Below are positions 10,501 through 19,393 of a stretch of 64,000 nucleotides of DNA, in pieces. Below the pieces are notes generated by a model. That model had not been told where the DNA came from and made no database searches. It saw only the letters and a program-made list of their open reading frames with translations. Source of the stretch: Mesobacillus harenae (GTDB taxonomy: Bacteria; Bacillota; Bacilli; Bacillales; Cytobacillaceae). The stretch lies in assembly GCF_013343715.1 (NCBI RefSeq), contig NZ_JABUNR010000009.1:1-64000 (forward strand), given 5' to 3'. Every line of letters starts with the position of its first letter. Positions within the stretch are counted from its first letter, which is position 1. The translations under genes and the position numbers were made by a program.

Positions 10501-11827
10501 GTAGTGGATAAATTCCTTCCAAAATCACTTTTTTAAAATGTTCATAGTTACTCCAAACACTTGAGTTATCCGCTTCTAGCGCCCACTTCATAAATTTATG
10601 GTGAAACTGTTCCCACTCACTATCATTCTTTTCAATTTTAGTAGTGATTAAATCTTTGAAAGCTTTCACATCTTTACGTTCAACTAAATTCGCAAAAATT
10701 GTTTCTAAGTTTGAAGATAGGTGGATTTTTTCACTTGATTCGTAACGTCCAACATATCGATTAATATTCGCAGTACGATCGACTCGCGTTAAATAGGATT
10801 TTAAATCTGATTGGATAAATCCAAGGAAAACAATTTTATCGTCAGCATTTTGTACTGCTTCATATATTTGTTGTAATGCTGCGTCGGATGCTTTTGTCGG
10901 ATTATTTGAAGCAAATTCAATATAGCGACCAAATTCATCAAAGAACAAGACTACTTTATAAAATGGTTCTCGTTCGCCACAAAGCTTATCTGCAATTTTT
11001 TCCAACACATCACCAGCTGATACACCTTCATCCCAACGAATATATGTACCATTAATTTCCTTATATACTTTATTGATTACTTCAAATACATCCGCATCCT
11101 TTAAAATATTATCAATTAAATATTGCTTCAAATTAGTCTTAGCACCTGTGTTGCTTAACATATTACTATTTGTTTTATATAATTCTTTATAGTTATCAAA
11201 AGTGTTCTCTACGAAAACTCGAGCAATATCATAGGACTTAGTTAATTCTTTCAAAAACTCTGCATCGATATTATGGGCTGTTAATGTTTTTTGGGTTGCA
11301 TTTAAAATTTCATAATTCAAGTTAAAATCGCGCATGCCATTTAAAACCAATACTAAGTTTGGCTTTAAGTCATATTTTAAAACTTGTTGCTCAATATTTG
11401 TATCAATCGATTTTAAATTCCTTAAAATTGCTTGTTGAACTTTTAAATTTCCACTTAAAAAGCTTGCTAGTGCAACAGATAAATGCGATTTACCTGTACC
11501 GTATGGTGCAATCGTTAAGAAGAAATTCGATAAGGGGCTTTCCCCATATACTTTATCTACTAACACGTTTGTAAATGAAGCGGTATCTAGTAAACGATGA
11601 CTCTTAAAAGTAATTTCATTCTTAGCTACACCAAAGTATTCCGGACCGTGAAATACGAAGCTGCTCGCTACGTCATACTGCTTCTCTTTATTGTAAAACC
11701 AATCAACCTGTACCGCTCCATTAAAGTACAACTCTTTTTTAAATCGAATAATATCTTGGAATTTATACATACCTTTCAGCTCACCTTCAACCATTGTTGG
11801 TTTTAATATAAATCTGTTAGGAATCAA
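7541..11827 (-). CDS. Second large P-loop ATPase, SspC paralogue
   Basis: A 1428-residue protein with Walker A APYGTGKS at residues 107-114 and Walker B VVLFFDEFGRYIEF near 292-300. The core resembles the SspC-like ATPase at 3034-6489, including YPLHPLTSWILSNLSSWLQQ and LTFLE against YPVHPATVYLLPKL and LFTFLE there. It is longer at both ends; the C-terminal part is highly charged and helical, with probable coiled coil. The TTG start overlaps the TGA of the preceding DUF4007 gene (TTGA). No strong ribosome binding site is seen, and the next ATG (11794) has none either, so the start is uncertain. It sits at the end of the restriction-type unit, not with sspD, so it may serve recognition or effector control rather than sulfur insertion. 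That division of labour is inference. Confidence 0.7.
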   Translation of the reverse strand: MIPNRFILKPTMVEGELKGMYKFQDIIRFKKELYFNGAVQVDWFYNKEKQYDVASSFVFHGPEYFGVAKNEITFKSHRLLDTASFTNVLVDKVYGESPLSNFFLTIAPYGTGKSHLSVALASFLSGNLKVQQAILRNLKSIDTNIEQQVLKYDLKPNLVLVLNGMRDFNLNYEILNATQKTLTAHNIDAEFLKELTKSYDIARVFVENTFDNYKELYKTNSNMLSNTGAKTNLKQYLIDNILKDADVFEVINKVYKEINGTYIRWDEGVSAGDVLEKIADKLCGEREPFYKVVLFFDEFGRYIEFASNNPTKASDAALQQIYEAVQNADDKIVFLGFIQSDLKSYLTRVDRTANINRYVGRYESSEKIHLSSNLETIFANLVERKDVKAFKDLITTKIEKNDSEWEQFHHKFMKWALEADNSSVWSNYEHFKKVILEGIYPLHPLTSWILSNLSSWLQQRSSLTFLETQINNLADQQVNEFGDLLLVPATRIIRTEFFNELLAAEQEGRKQSEYCILYNQILTKYGDKLDERSKETLAAILISRIGRFKTQNRHESVELVAYAAGLSLKEVELAISQLEDQFGILSYDEVANVFDFVADAIGVNDFKLLLRKKKRNLDIDMSVIFDMGLGNELQLGDIEPAFGKRHFIKTREWKFTQTILHVNDLTLRKLVKIKMDHLEALEPDKAKGQIIWLYVPSDYDPEKFKVIQQLLKNEKCDDLPIAFIILDDKEDKFYEAIADHRVSQNFTQQEFEKYRRFITDFREKTHSVLLDVYRDLAAKRLLITSTKIEKVSSRLIMFTNEIFERLYTRVIPFSYTEFGHTTLGKAKKGLSRISRIVLSNVIYQTLHSESADIKGRIESILYQRSIESWAVLNEEYNLIAPKNPKVQSIFSEWDRLLEENGEFEIQTLFDKYQKVPYGINDYALSLLVAVYLASRREETKTQLDNQRIRLEKWSTRVYTDTNINLKAMFATKVVQVKPEESANKYLNLYKKVVQNSDVNIAKDLYNHFQDLKLEEDIPVELEDKVTNMEILLKEGVRLYDETVKLFGTLKQKLSEAKRKTDDLRGVFEILDTTKIIQSVVGSSDKYIYSDRHLIEARRIEEAAHKHFEETFSIFLSTLKCQSRSQATAFEKWCRKLIDSMNRYGYKAEAKALITKVEEILDNLDPIQDKVNEYVTKSTPKPTLGYSKLIQLKENGEKLLPFIGRSKLNEKDRIVSENQINQVLEETKASLKVLTDEVMEIYDAIYDIKTLTDCQNFFMRVKMILAKDIKENDREGIEEAANHVQNFLNDMPAIKAKQDDRFEVGQELHLLKNKWTEIESEVDFIQIIENYEKEIQERLDQKEQEWLREFTVDSSVLEIWSAQQCTTWLNNLKNTPNYLTNKNLQVLSDLKEPVQNRMKELNIEAVISLFSDLSAEEKVEAIEKMKTLI

Positions 11828-12660
11828 ATTAAAAGTGAATACATCTTATCTAAACAGAAGTAGGAGTTCTGATTTTTAATAATTGTAATTGGTGACAATT
11901 GAGCATTAACTTTAATCAATCCAGCATCTTGCATCAAATCAAATGCATCACGCATCTGTCGCTCTCCCCATAAGAAAGGCTTACCAAAGCATAAAACATC
12001 TGTAATCTCATTAAATGTAATTTCTGACCGATCTGCTAAGACTTCTTCCCATTTTTCTAATAATACATATCCATACACATACACATTTTCCCTAGATATA
12101 CGATGTGGCTCTAATTCGTAACCTTTATCCACTAATCGAATTAACCCTAGATCTCCTAATGAAAGATCGCTGCTATAACAAGTTCTAAAAGGCGTGAGAT
12201 TAACATTAGAAGAGAAATGTCGTTCTATAGCATTTACAATTAGTTCATTGTTAAAACTCGGCATTACTTTAGGAATAAATTCATTAAATAAGTATGACCA
12301 CAACTTAGCAGCTGAATAGCTATCAGCTAAAAAAGCATGAAGTAATAATTTAGAAATATTCTCAACTAAATAAGGATCCTCTAAAAATACCACCCTTCCT
12401 AAAGGTGTTAATTTGCATTCATACTTCTGATCTAATTTCTCAAAAGTAATTAATCTCATTGCTGTTGCATAATAGATATTAGGCTCTACTTTCCCAGATC
12501 TCTTGCCCGTAGATATCATTGTCTTCTCAGAAATCTCTTCTTTCGTTAAGAAACCTGTATCTGAATCGGCCAAGCTCACGATACGTGAGATGGCCTCTAT
12601 TTCAGGTGCAAAACTTTGATGAAAGTTAAGATGATAAGTCATCAACTCTTCTTTATTCAT
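11824..12660 (-). CDS. Second DUF4007-type protein, SspB paralogue
   Basis: A 278-residue protein related to DUF4007: an N-terminal YHLNFHQSFAPE, then KRSGKVEPNIYYATAMRLI, then CKLTPLGRVVFLEDPYLVE, which lines up with the LTPLGEIIF segment of the SspB-like protein at 6479-7366. It lacks the GRHE N-terminus of that protein. It overlaps the dptH-like gene upstream (ATGA) and the large ATPase downstream (TTGA), so the three are probably translationally coupled. DUF4007 next to a large ATPase repeats the order seen in sspB-sspC, showing a doubled two-gene module. Whether it nicks DNA cannot be said from the sequence. Confidence 0.65.
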   Translation of the reverse strand: MNKEELMTYHLNFHQSFAPEIEAISRIVSLADSDTGFLTKEEISEKTMISTGKRSGKVEPNIYYATAMRLITFEKLDQKYECKLTPLGRVVFLEDPYLVENISKLLLHAFLADSYSAAKLWSYLFNEFIPKVMPSFNNELIVNAIERHFSSNVNLTPFRTCYSSDLSLGDLGLIRLVDKGYELEPHRISRENVYVYGYVLLEKWEEVLADRSEITFNEITDVLCFGKPFLWGERQMRDAFDLMQDAGLIKVNAQLSPITIIKNQNSYFCLDKMYSLLI

Positions 12661-15600
12661 TTGTACCTTTTCCTTTCGTTCAAGGGGGTTACATCAATGA
12701 CGTGTTTTAATTTTGGACCTAAACTGTCATCTGATAATCGATCCGAACCAACTACTATGCATTGTCCTTTTGACAACTTAGAAAGTTTTGTTGCCCATGT
12801 TTTCTGCTCATCACTTTCCGGGCTTAAGAAGCTAGCTATATTTTTATTATCACCTTCTGGTGGCAAGAAGTGTACTTTTTGACTAGCATTTTGAAAACGT
12901 GTAATAGCATCTTTTGTAATTGGGTGCTGTAATGTTTGCGTAGCGAATAAACCTGACCAACCAAACTTGCGGCCTTCAGTTAAAATACGCGCACTCGGTG
13001 ATGTTTCTGACTGATCTAAATTTTGCGCCTCATCAAGGATTACTGGGAACGGCGCTTCCACTGAACCATGCGATAAATTGTAGCTCCAAATGTCCCATAA
13101 GATAAATTCAGTTAATAGCACTTGTGTATCGCGGTTAAAGCCCGTTAATTGGACGATAAAGACCTTTCCGGCTGCACGACGCAATTCTTCCCAATCGAAC
13201 AGATTTTCTGTAGCAAATGGCTTACGATCAATTAACGGATCGATTTTAGATAATACAGTTTTTGCACTACCTTTATCTAAGCTCTCAAGCTCACTACGTA
13301 AATAATCTAAGCTCATCTTATCGCCATATTTTTGCAAACCATTAACAGTTGCTTTGTAAATCGCGTTTTTCTGTTGATCCCCAATACCATTCTTTTTATA
13401 CACAGAATAAAAAATCCCTGCAATACGTTCTGCCACGTCAATATCAGACTCTAAATCGTATTCATCTTCATCATACTCTTTTAAGTTTCTTTTAAATGGG
13501 TTGATTGGGAATCCTTCACGTTGAACATTAAATTGAATGATCTTGCCATCCATTGCTTCTTTAAAGTCATCATTTAATTGACTTTTCTTGAAACCGTCCG
13601 TATAGTCAAAAATTAGTGTGGAAACATTATTATTTGCTAGCTCCAACAATAGACATTGCATAAAATATGTTTTACCGACTCCCGATGTACCTGTAATTAG
13701 AAGGTGACGGTTTTCTAATTTATGATGTCCATACTCCCAATAAATATCTTTATTAGTACGCTGTTCTCGTCCTAATAAAATCCGTACATCTTGCAACTTT
13801 GTTTGCTCCCCATCTTCCACTGGTTCTGTAACCGGCGGAGAATCTGGTTCCGAATTAATTACTGTAGTAGGTTTTGTCTCAGTATCATTTTTTTCATTAA
13901 TTGGTTTATCACTTGATGTTTTTGAAACAGTAAAACCAATTGGTGGTTTTTTCTCAGCTACCACTTGCGTATTTATCAGTTTAACAACTGGATCATAAGC
14001 ATTATCTTCTTCAATCTGACGATTTAATTCTTTGGCAATTTCTTTAAAAGTTTTTTCATCATCTGCAAAATGCTCGTACTCCACATTTGACACATCTTCA
14101 AACTGTACAGCTGTACGCTCAGCTTCTGGCAACAACTGTTTTTGTATATATAATTGTCCATAGGGCTGATGATGTACTTGAATATCTGCCTGATCTAAAA
14201 GGCTATGGGTTATAATCTCTAGCTCTTCAGCATTATAATCTAGCCAATAGGTTAAGAGTGTTGCTTTCCAATCAATTGTAAATTCACCATTTAAAATTTT
14301 CATCAAGTCACTGTTTAGACGCTCTCGCTCGAATTCATCGATCGTCAAGTATATTGGAGAAAATGCTAGAAGGCGATACAATTGAGCAAACCAATAGCGG
14401 CGATCATGCGCTTTTGAGTCTGGTGAAAAAACGCTTGAAAGGAATTTATAACTGTTCTCTAGTTGTGTCATTCCCTTTTCAATGTGTATTGGATTTTCTT
14501 TACCCATTTTGCATTCTACTAAGTTCGCTTTAATATATAGTAAATTGTCATCTTCACTTCGTACGATTTCCAATTCTAATAAATCTGGACGGTTTGGTTC
14601 ATCGTTAAACCAATGGTCATATGAGTCTAATGAAATAAAGCTCTTCAGTAGTGTGTCTTCATTTATTTTTGTAACATTTAATGAATGAACGGCTAATAGA
14701 CTTGATAAATAACTATGGATTTCGTAATCATATGGGTTTAAAGCTCTTAAAATTTTAATACCGTCTAAAATGACTGAGTCTCCTAAGCAATATTCTGCAG
14801 CTCGCATATACATTTCGGGTAGCCATGATGGAAATAGCTTTCGTAATCGCATTTCTAATCGTGCTTGAATATCTTTTTTCATTTCTACAGAAGCTGAAAT
14901 CGCAACGTTTAATTCCCCGTAAACACCTTCTCCTGTTGAAAAACTGATGATATTTTCAGAATCAAAAATTTGCTTATCAAGCCCAGTATCAATACTAACA
15001 ACCCAACGAGCTTTTTCATGGAAAATGTCTAAAAGATCCTTAATACCTTTTTGGATGGATAGGACTCTTTCTACACGATAAAACTCATTTTCTTTCGCAT
15101 ATGAATTTTGCGTCCAGAACACTAATTGTGAATGAGCAAAAGATGCTTCAAATTGCATTTGACTGATTGAAACACTACGTTCTTCTTTATTTTCAGGGGC
15201 CGGTATAGGGTTGAATACCATTGGAAATTTTGTTTCACTTGGTGCAATTTTCTTCCCTACATTCGTTTTGTATTTAATATCACTTGTGTATAATAAATTA
15301 TCAATAAATGCTAAATCGTAAGCTTTATATTCTAAAAACTCATTTAACTTAGTTATCTCTGTATTTTTGTAAGTATTGAAATGAATGTTCAACTCAATAT
15401 CGTCATCTACATTAAACGTTTGATCTAACCACAGCTTTACATAATTTTGCGCTTTATAATTTACTTTGGACGTCAAAATATCCAGTTCTAAACTAAATTT
15501 TCCTGCTTGTTTTTGCTGTACTTTGATGAAGTTTTTAATTCCTTCAATAATCGGATATAGATGGTCAAAATTAATGAAACATAGCGACAGTGCATCTACA

Positions 15601-17873
15601 TTGGATGGGAATGTTTTAATATATTCCGCAATATGAGATTGGATTATATATGCTTTCGAAGAACTCGTTTTAAATTCATTATTTTCATCTAAATCATCCT
15701 CGTAATCCATTTCGTTTAGATAAGAACTATCAATAATTTGTGTACGGTTCGACTCGCCATGCAACGCATAATATCCTAATACATGTGTCGGTGCGCGGTT
15801 CACTTCATTTTGAGTAATTAAACAATCGACACCAGATAAAATAGCAGATTGATTTTCTACTTTAGATAATCTTTGTAGGCAATCTGACAGTTTAACAGAT
15901 CCAAAGTTTTCTATCAAATTCGTTATTACATCTACTAAACCTTGGCGAATAAAAGCTTGCTGAGCCTCTATTTTTTCTAACATAGAAGGATGAATGGGCG
16001 GAATAATAGCTCCTTGCACAACATTATGTCGCTCTTTAAAATCTCTTTCTTCTATAATTGCAAAGAGATTTGAAATTAAATAAAAATGTTCTTTTTCAAA
16101 GTTAGGGTAAGAGCTATAGGATGTCCATAAATCATTGTAGATTGTTACATAAGTATTAATTAACTCTGCAGTTACCAAGGTTTTTTGAACGTTAATTGCA
16201 TTGTAAAAACCGTTATTATTGATTTCCATTACAAACTTCATAAATGGGTCAATTAAACGATAAAGTTTGTTTACCACTTTCCTATCATCCAAGTTACCAT
16301 TCGTGTTAAATTCTTTAAAAATCTTTAAGGTATTATGCAAGACGATTTCATAATTGGTTAACTGGTAATGGAATGACGTAATATCAGTACTAGTTAACAA
16401 ATTTCCTAACTGCTTGCAGGTAAAGATCGGCAGCTTATCTTCATTATTTAATGCAAGCTGCTGTTCAATATACGGTATTAAATTAAATGACTGAAGCCAA
16501 TATTCAAAAGGGCTAAATGACCATTCGAACAACCACTTAGAGTTTTCATCACTAGCCAATTTAACTTCAAAATAAATTTTCGAAAGTGCGTTAGGTGTTT
16601 TTATAAAGTCTAAATTTACTGCTGCTTTATTTTTTAAGGCAAATGGATCTTCGTTGTTAAAATATTCAACTGTCACAACATTTTGTAAACTTACATTCAA
16701 ATAATCGACGAGACCACCTAAAGAAAGACATATTTCATTCCACCGATTTGTGCGGTCCTCCTCTAGAATCCCTTCTGCTAACTTTGCAGCAGATACATTA
16801 ATTACTACTTTATCTAAATATTGTATAGGCTCTGGCAATTGCGTTAGTACTTCCAAGATCATCTGTGAATATGTGTGTATTGGTTCGCCTTTTAATTTGA
16901 TCACTCGATCTTTGATTGGAGTTATGCCTCCAGTCTTGATGCCTAAAATTTCCGTTGTTATCGCTTGGTCGAATTGTGCTAGTTTTGGACGTAACTTTTC
17001 TAAATCCCCCCCCTTAGCAAAGTCTATAATATCTTCGCAATATTTTTCATAAGATCCAAATGTTTCTTTAATGGTTGCTTCATACTCTATAAAGTTTTCA
17101 TTTTGTTCCTTAAACTTGCTGAATTTATCACGCAATTTCTTTTCAGCACTGTTACTGAATCCACTTTTATATGCATCCCGCTTAATAAACTTTTCGCCGC
17201 TTTCCAACAATTTAAACGTTTTGCCCTTATGCAATTCGCTAAGTAATTTATTATTTACGGTAAGAATATTAGGTAATCCAAACTTGACCCACAAGTTTTT
17301 TAAAACATATTCAACAATTTCATCGACTTGGTACAAATTTTGTTCTGATGTGCTGTCCGCAATCTCGCTCACTTTGAAAAGATCTAATGGAACATGTTTA
17401 AAAATACTTGCAAAAAGGTGATCGATGATTGCAATAGCTCGTTGATCATCAATGTCTAAAGTACCAAAAAACTGTGCAAAACTCCCTTTATATATGGTAT
17501 TAATATCAGCCGGTGTAATGGAATAGAAGTCTGCCAAGCCCCCCTTATCCTGTACACTTTCTGTAGCTAATAAAACTACAGATTTTTTAGTTTCGCCAAA
17601 CTCATTACGAAGCTTTGTAAATCGCTGATCTATACTGACAAATCCTAATTTCCGCATTTCCTCTATTTCTGTTTGAAATTCATCCTTCCATTTAATGTAC
17701 TTCTCTTCAGAAAGCTGAACCTCTAAGCTATCAAAACGAGAAGTTAAGTATTTTGCTACTTCTAAATAAATCGTTGGATGATTAAAATAATCTAGCCGAA
17801 TAAATGTTGCTTCGTCTGTATTATTAATTTTATCCCCAATATATGCACTTAACTTTTCAATATAGGCTTTCAT
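12657..17873 (-). CDS. dptH: HerA/FtsK-type ATPase, DptH-like restriction protein
   Basis: A 1738-residue protein. A long N-terminal region (about 1-1330) with no motif that I recognise precedes an acidic, proline-rich linker near 1300-1370 and a C-terminal HerA-type ATPase: Walker A LLITGTSGVGKTYFMQ near 1390, LIFDYTDGFKKS just after, Walker B PFPVILDEAQNLD near 1612, then a sensor segment SGLFATQTLQHP. Size and layout fit DptH (DndH), the translocase of the phosphorothioate-dependent restriction complex DptFGH. The ATG follows GGTGA and lies 4 bases after the dptG-like stop. SspH of the SspFGH set is an alternative name; I cannot separate them by eye. Confidence 0.65.
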   Translation of the reverse strand: MKAYIEKLSAYIGDKINNTDEATFIRLDYFNHPTIYLEVAKYLTSRFDSLEVQLSEEKYIKWKDEFQTEIEEMRKLGFVSIDQRFTKLRNEFGETKKSVVLLATESVQDKGGLADFYSITPADINTIYKGSFAQFFGTLDIDDQRAIAIIDHLFASIFKHVPLDLFKVSEIADSTSEQNLYQVDEIVEYVLKNLWVKFGLPNILTVNNKLLSELHKGKTFKLLESGEKFIKRDAYKSGFSNSAEKKLRDKFSKFKEQNENFIEYEATIKETFGSYEKYCEDIIDFAKGGDLEKLRPKLAQFDQAITTEILGIKTGGITPIKDRVIKLKGEPIHTYSQMILEVLTQLPEPIQYLDKVVINVSAAKLAEGILEEDRTNRWNEICLSLGGLVDYLNVSLQNVVTVEYFNNEDPFALKNKAAVNLDFIKTPNALSKIYFEVKLASDENSKWLFEWSFSPFEYWLQSFNLIPYIEQQLALNNEDKLPIFTCKQLGNLLTSTDITSFHYQLTNYEIVLHNTLKIFKEFNTNGNLDDRKVVNKLYRLIDPFMKFVMEINNNGFYNAINVQKTLVTAELINTYVTIYNDLWTSYSSYPNFEKEHFYLISNLFAIIEERDFKERHNVVQGAIIPPIHPSMLEKIEAQQAFIRQGLVDVITNLIENFGSVKLSDCLQRLSKVENQSAILSGVDCLITQNEVNRAPTHVLGYYALHGESNRTQIIDSSYLNEMDYEDDLDENNEFKTSSSKAYIIQSHIAEYIKTFPSNVDALSLCFINFDHLYPIIEGIKNFIKVQQKQAGKFSLELDILTSKVNYKAQNYVKLWLDQTFNVDDDIELNIHFNTYKNTEITKLNEFLEYKAYDLAFIDNLLYTSDIKYKTNVGKKIAPSETKFPMVFNPIPAPENKEERSVSISQMQFEASFAHSQLVFWTQNSYAKENEFYRVERVLSIQKGIKDLLDIFHEKARWVVSIDTGLDKQIFDSENIISFSTGEGVYGELNVAISASVEMKKDIQARLEMRLRKLFPSWLPEMYMRAAEYCLGDSVILDGIKILRALNPYDYEIHSYLSSLLAVHSLNVTKINEDTLLKSFISLDSYDHWFNDEPNRPDLLELEIVRSEDDNLLYIKANLVECKMGKENPIHIEKGMTQLENSYKFLSSVFSPDSKAHDRRYWFAQLYRLLAFSPIYLTIDEFERERLNSDLMKILNGEFTIDWKATLLTYWLDYNAEELEIITHSLLDQADIQVHHQPYGQLYIQKQLLPEAERTAVQFEDVSNVEYEHFADDEKTFKEIAKELNRQIEEDNAYDPVVKLINTQVVAEKKPPIGFTVSKTSSDKPINEKNDTETKPTTVINSEPDSPPVTEPVEDGEQTKLQDVRILLGREQRTNKDIYWEYGHHKLENRHLLITGTSGVGKTYFMQCLLLELANNNVSTLIFDYTDGFKKSQLNDDFKEAMDGKIIQFNVQREGFPINPFKRNLKEYDEDEYDLESDIDVAERIAGIFYSVYKKNGIGDQQKNAIYKATVNGLQKYGDKMSLDYLRSELESLDKGSAKTVLSKIDPLIDRKPFATENLFDWEELRRAAGKVFIVQLTGFNRDTQVLLTEFILWDIWSYNLSHGSVEAPFPVILDEAQNLDQSETSPSARILTEGRKFGWSGLFATQTLQHPITKDAITRFQNASQKVHFLPPEGDNKNIASFLSPESDEQKTWATKLSKLSKGQCIVVGSDRLSDDSLGPKLKHVIDVTPLNERKRYK

Positions 17874-17877
17874 CTAA

Positions 17878-19380
17878 TCACCCTTTAAATGGATTTTCTA
17901 CAATAGATGTAGCGTCCGATAAGTTACGTAAGAAACCACTGTTTCGTAATATTTCTAAGAAAATATACTCATTTTCATTAAAATCATTTAAAAATGAAAT
18001 TTCTTCAAAGTGTTTTTCAGCCTCTTTAGGACCAATCACAATATTGTAATGTTCATAGCATAACCTTAAAAATGTCGTGAATAATAGGCGTTCCCCCGGT
18101 TTAATTAATGTTAACACCAGGATTTTCACTAGGTTTTCATTTAAAGACATGCGCATTGAACCTCCGGTAGGAGGAATGATTAGGCCAATATCCTTGCCTA
18201 ACTTACGGATCAGCAGGCTTGTATCTTTAGCAGCATCTTGCAATATATTCTTTTTTGTTTCAGCCATCTCTTCATCATAAACTCGATAAATTGCTCTAAA
18301 AACATTTTCTTCTAGTTGCTGATAACCCTGAACAGCCTGTTTTCGAATAGATCCTTGGGTGTTTTTCGTTAAATCAATTATCCACGATTGTCTATCTTTT
18401 AGGTTCAAAACGGTTGTAGAGCGGTAAGTCATCATTCGAATAATTTGAAGAGCTATCAAATTCCCTACTAGTTCTACTTTTTCAAAAGCATCCAATTCAC
18501 TAGATAATAAATTTTGCAGTTCTTCGACAGTATAATGAGCTATATTTTCATAGTCTTTTGGGATAACTTCAATTTTTTTATCTATATAATGAAATCGCTG
18601 GGTTACAGACGCATCTACAACTTCCTCCCATTCATCTTGAATGTAGTTAGCGAGTGCACTTAATTGCGGAATGGAAATTATCATCTCTTTTAGCTTTTTA
18701 GATAAATTATCCCTGCATTCATTGTCTACTTTATTTAACCCTTGTAGTACGTGTAAGTAATAGACCTCCCCACCTCGAGCCATAAACATGTGTTGAGAAA
18801 AATTGAATTCACGATCAATACTTAAGAAAGTATCTTCCTTGGATAGATTTTCTGTTCGTGTTTTCTTATTGCCAATTGATTCGCTAAAAATTATTTCTGG
18901 TGTTAATGGCAATAATGATTGAGCAAACCAAGAACGTTTTCCGCTAATAGCGGTGTAACCGTAAAATAAATCTTGTAATATGTCTAAAGCGAAATCTTTA
19001 TCATAATTGGATCCTTCTATTTGAATCGTTTGTTTTAAATGTTCGCGATGATGTTCTAATGCATAGCGGTCAATTTCAAATCGTTTCTCCTGGTCACTAC
19101 GGTTAAAGAAAATAAAACGTTTTAATCCCATTTTAGGAGCTGGATAATAATGCAGCCTTTTTGTCTCATCTTCAATTTTTTTGAAATAAAATCCATCAGA
19201 TTTAATTTCCACGTAGTCCTTCTGGCCCTCACTTTTAGGTGATATAAATACTAATAAAAATTCCAATAAATATTCGTATAACGTTTGGTCTTTATAAATA
19301 CGGTGACCATAAATCTGAATTTGAGGGTTTTGTGATTGAAGATCATATCCTTCATATTTAGGAAAAAATTCTAGTGTCAT
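17878..19380 (-). CDS. dptG: DptG-like restriction protein
   Basis: A 500-residue soluble protein with no nucleotide-binding motif and no membrane segment. Its size, and its place between a small P-loop protein (DptF-like) and a 1738-residue HerA-type ATPase (DptH-like), match dptG (dndG) of phosphorothioate-dependent restriction cassettes; the call rests mainly on this context. The last 120 residues (KPGERLLFTTFLRLCYEHY onwards) look like a winged-helix fold rich in acidic residues. The ATG has AGGAGA 9 bases upstream. Gaps of 13 bases to the gene before and 4 to the gene after show operon structure. SspG is the alternative family name. Confidence 0.55.
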   Translation of the reverse strand: MTLEFFPKYEGYDLQSQNPQIQIYGHRIYKDQTLYEYLLEFLLVFISPKSEGQKDYVEIKSDGFYFKKIEDETKRLHYYPAPKMGLKRFIFFNRSDQEKRFEIDRYALEHHREHLKQTIQIEGSNYDKDFALDILQDLFYGYTAISGKRSWFAQSLLPLTPEIIFSESIGNKKTRTENLSKEDTFLSIDREFNFSQHMFMARGGEVYYLHVLQGLNKVDNECRDNLSKKLKEMIISIPQLSALANYIQDEWEEVVDASVTQRFHYIDKKIEVIPKDYENIAHYTVEELQNLLSSELDAFEKVELVGNLIALQIIRMMTYRSTTVLNLKDRQSWIIDLTKNTQGSIRKQAVQGYQQLEENVFRAIYRVYDEEMAETKKNILQDAAKDTSLLIRKLGKDIGLIIPPTGGSMRMSLNENLVKILVLTLIKPGERLLFTTFLRLCYEHYNIVIGPKEAEKHFEEISFLNDFNENEYIFLEILRNSGFLRNLSDATSIVENPFKG

Positions 19381-19393
19381 CGTAGTCTATCTC

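Noticed and set aside
3034..11827. SMC/condensin or DndD proteins for the two giant ATPases
   Set aside because: Neither shows the split ABC head (Walker A at the N-terminus, LSGG/Walker B at the C-terminus) of SMC or DndD; Walker A and B are both in the first 300 residues.
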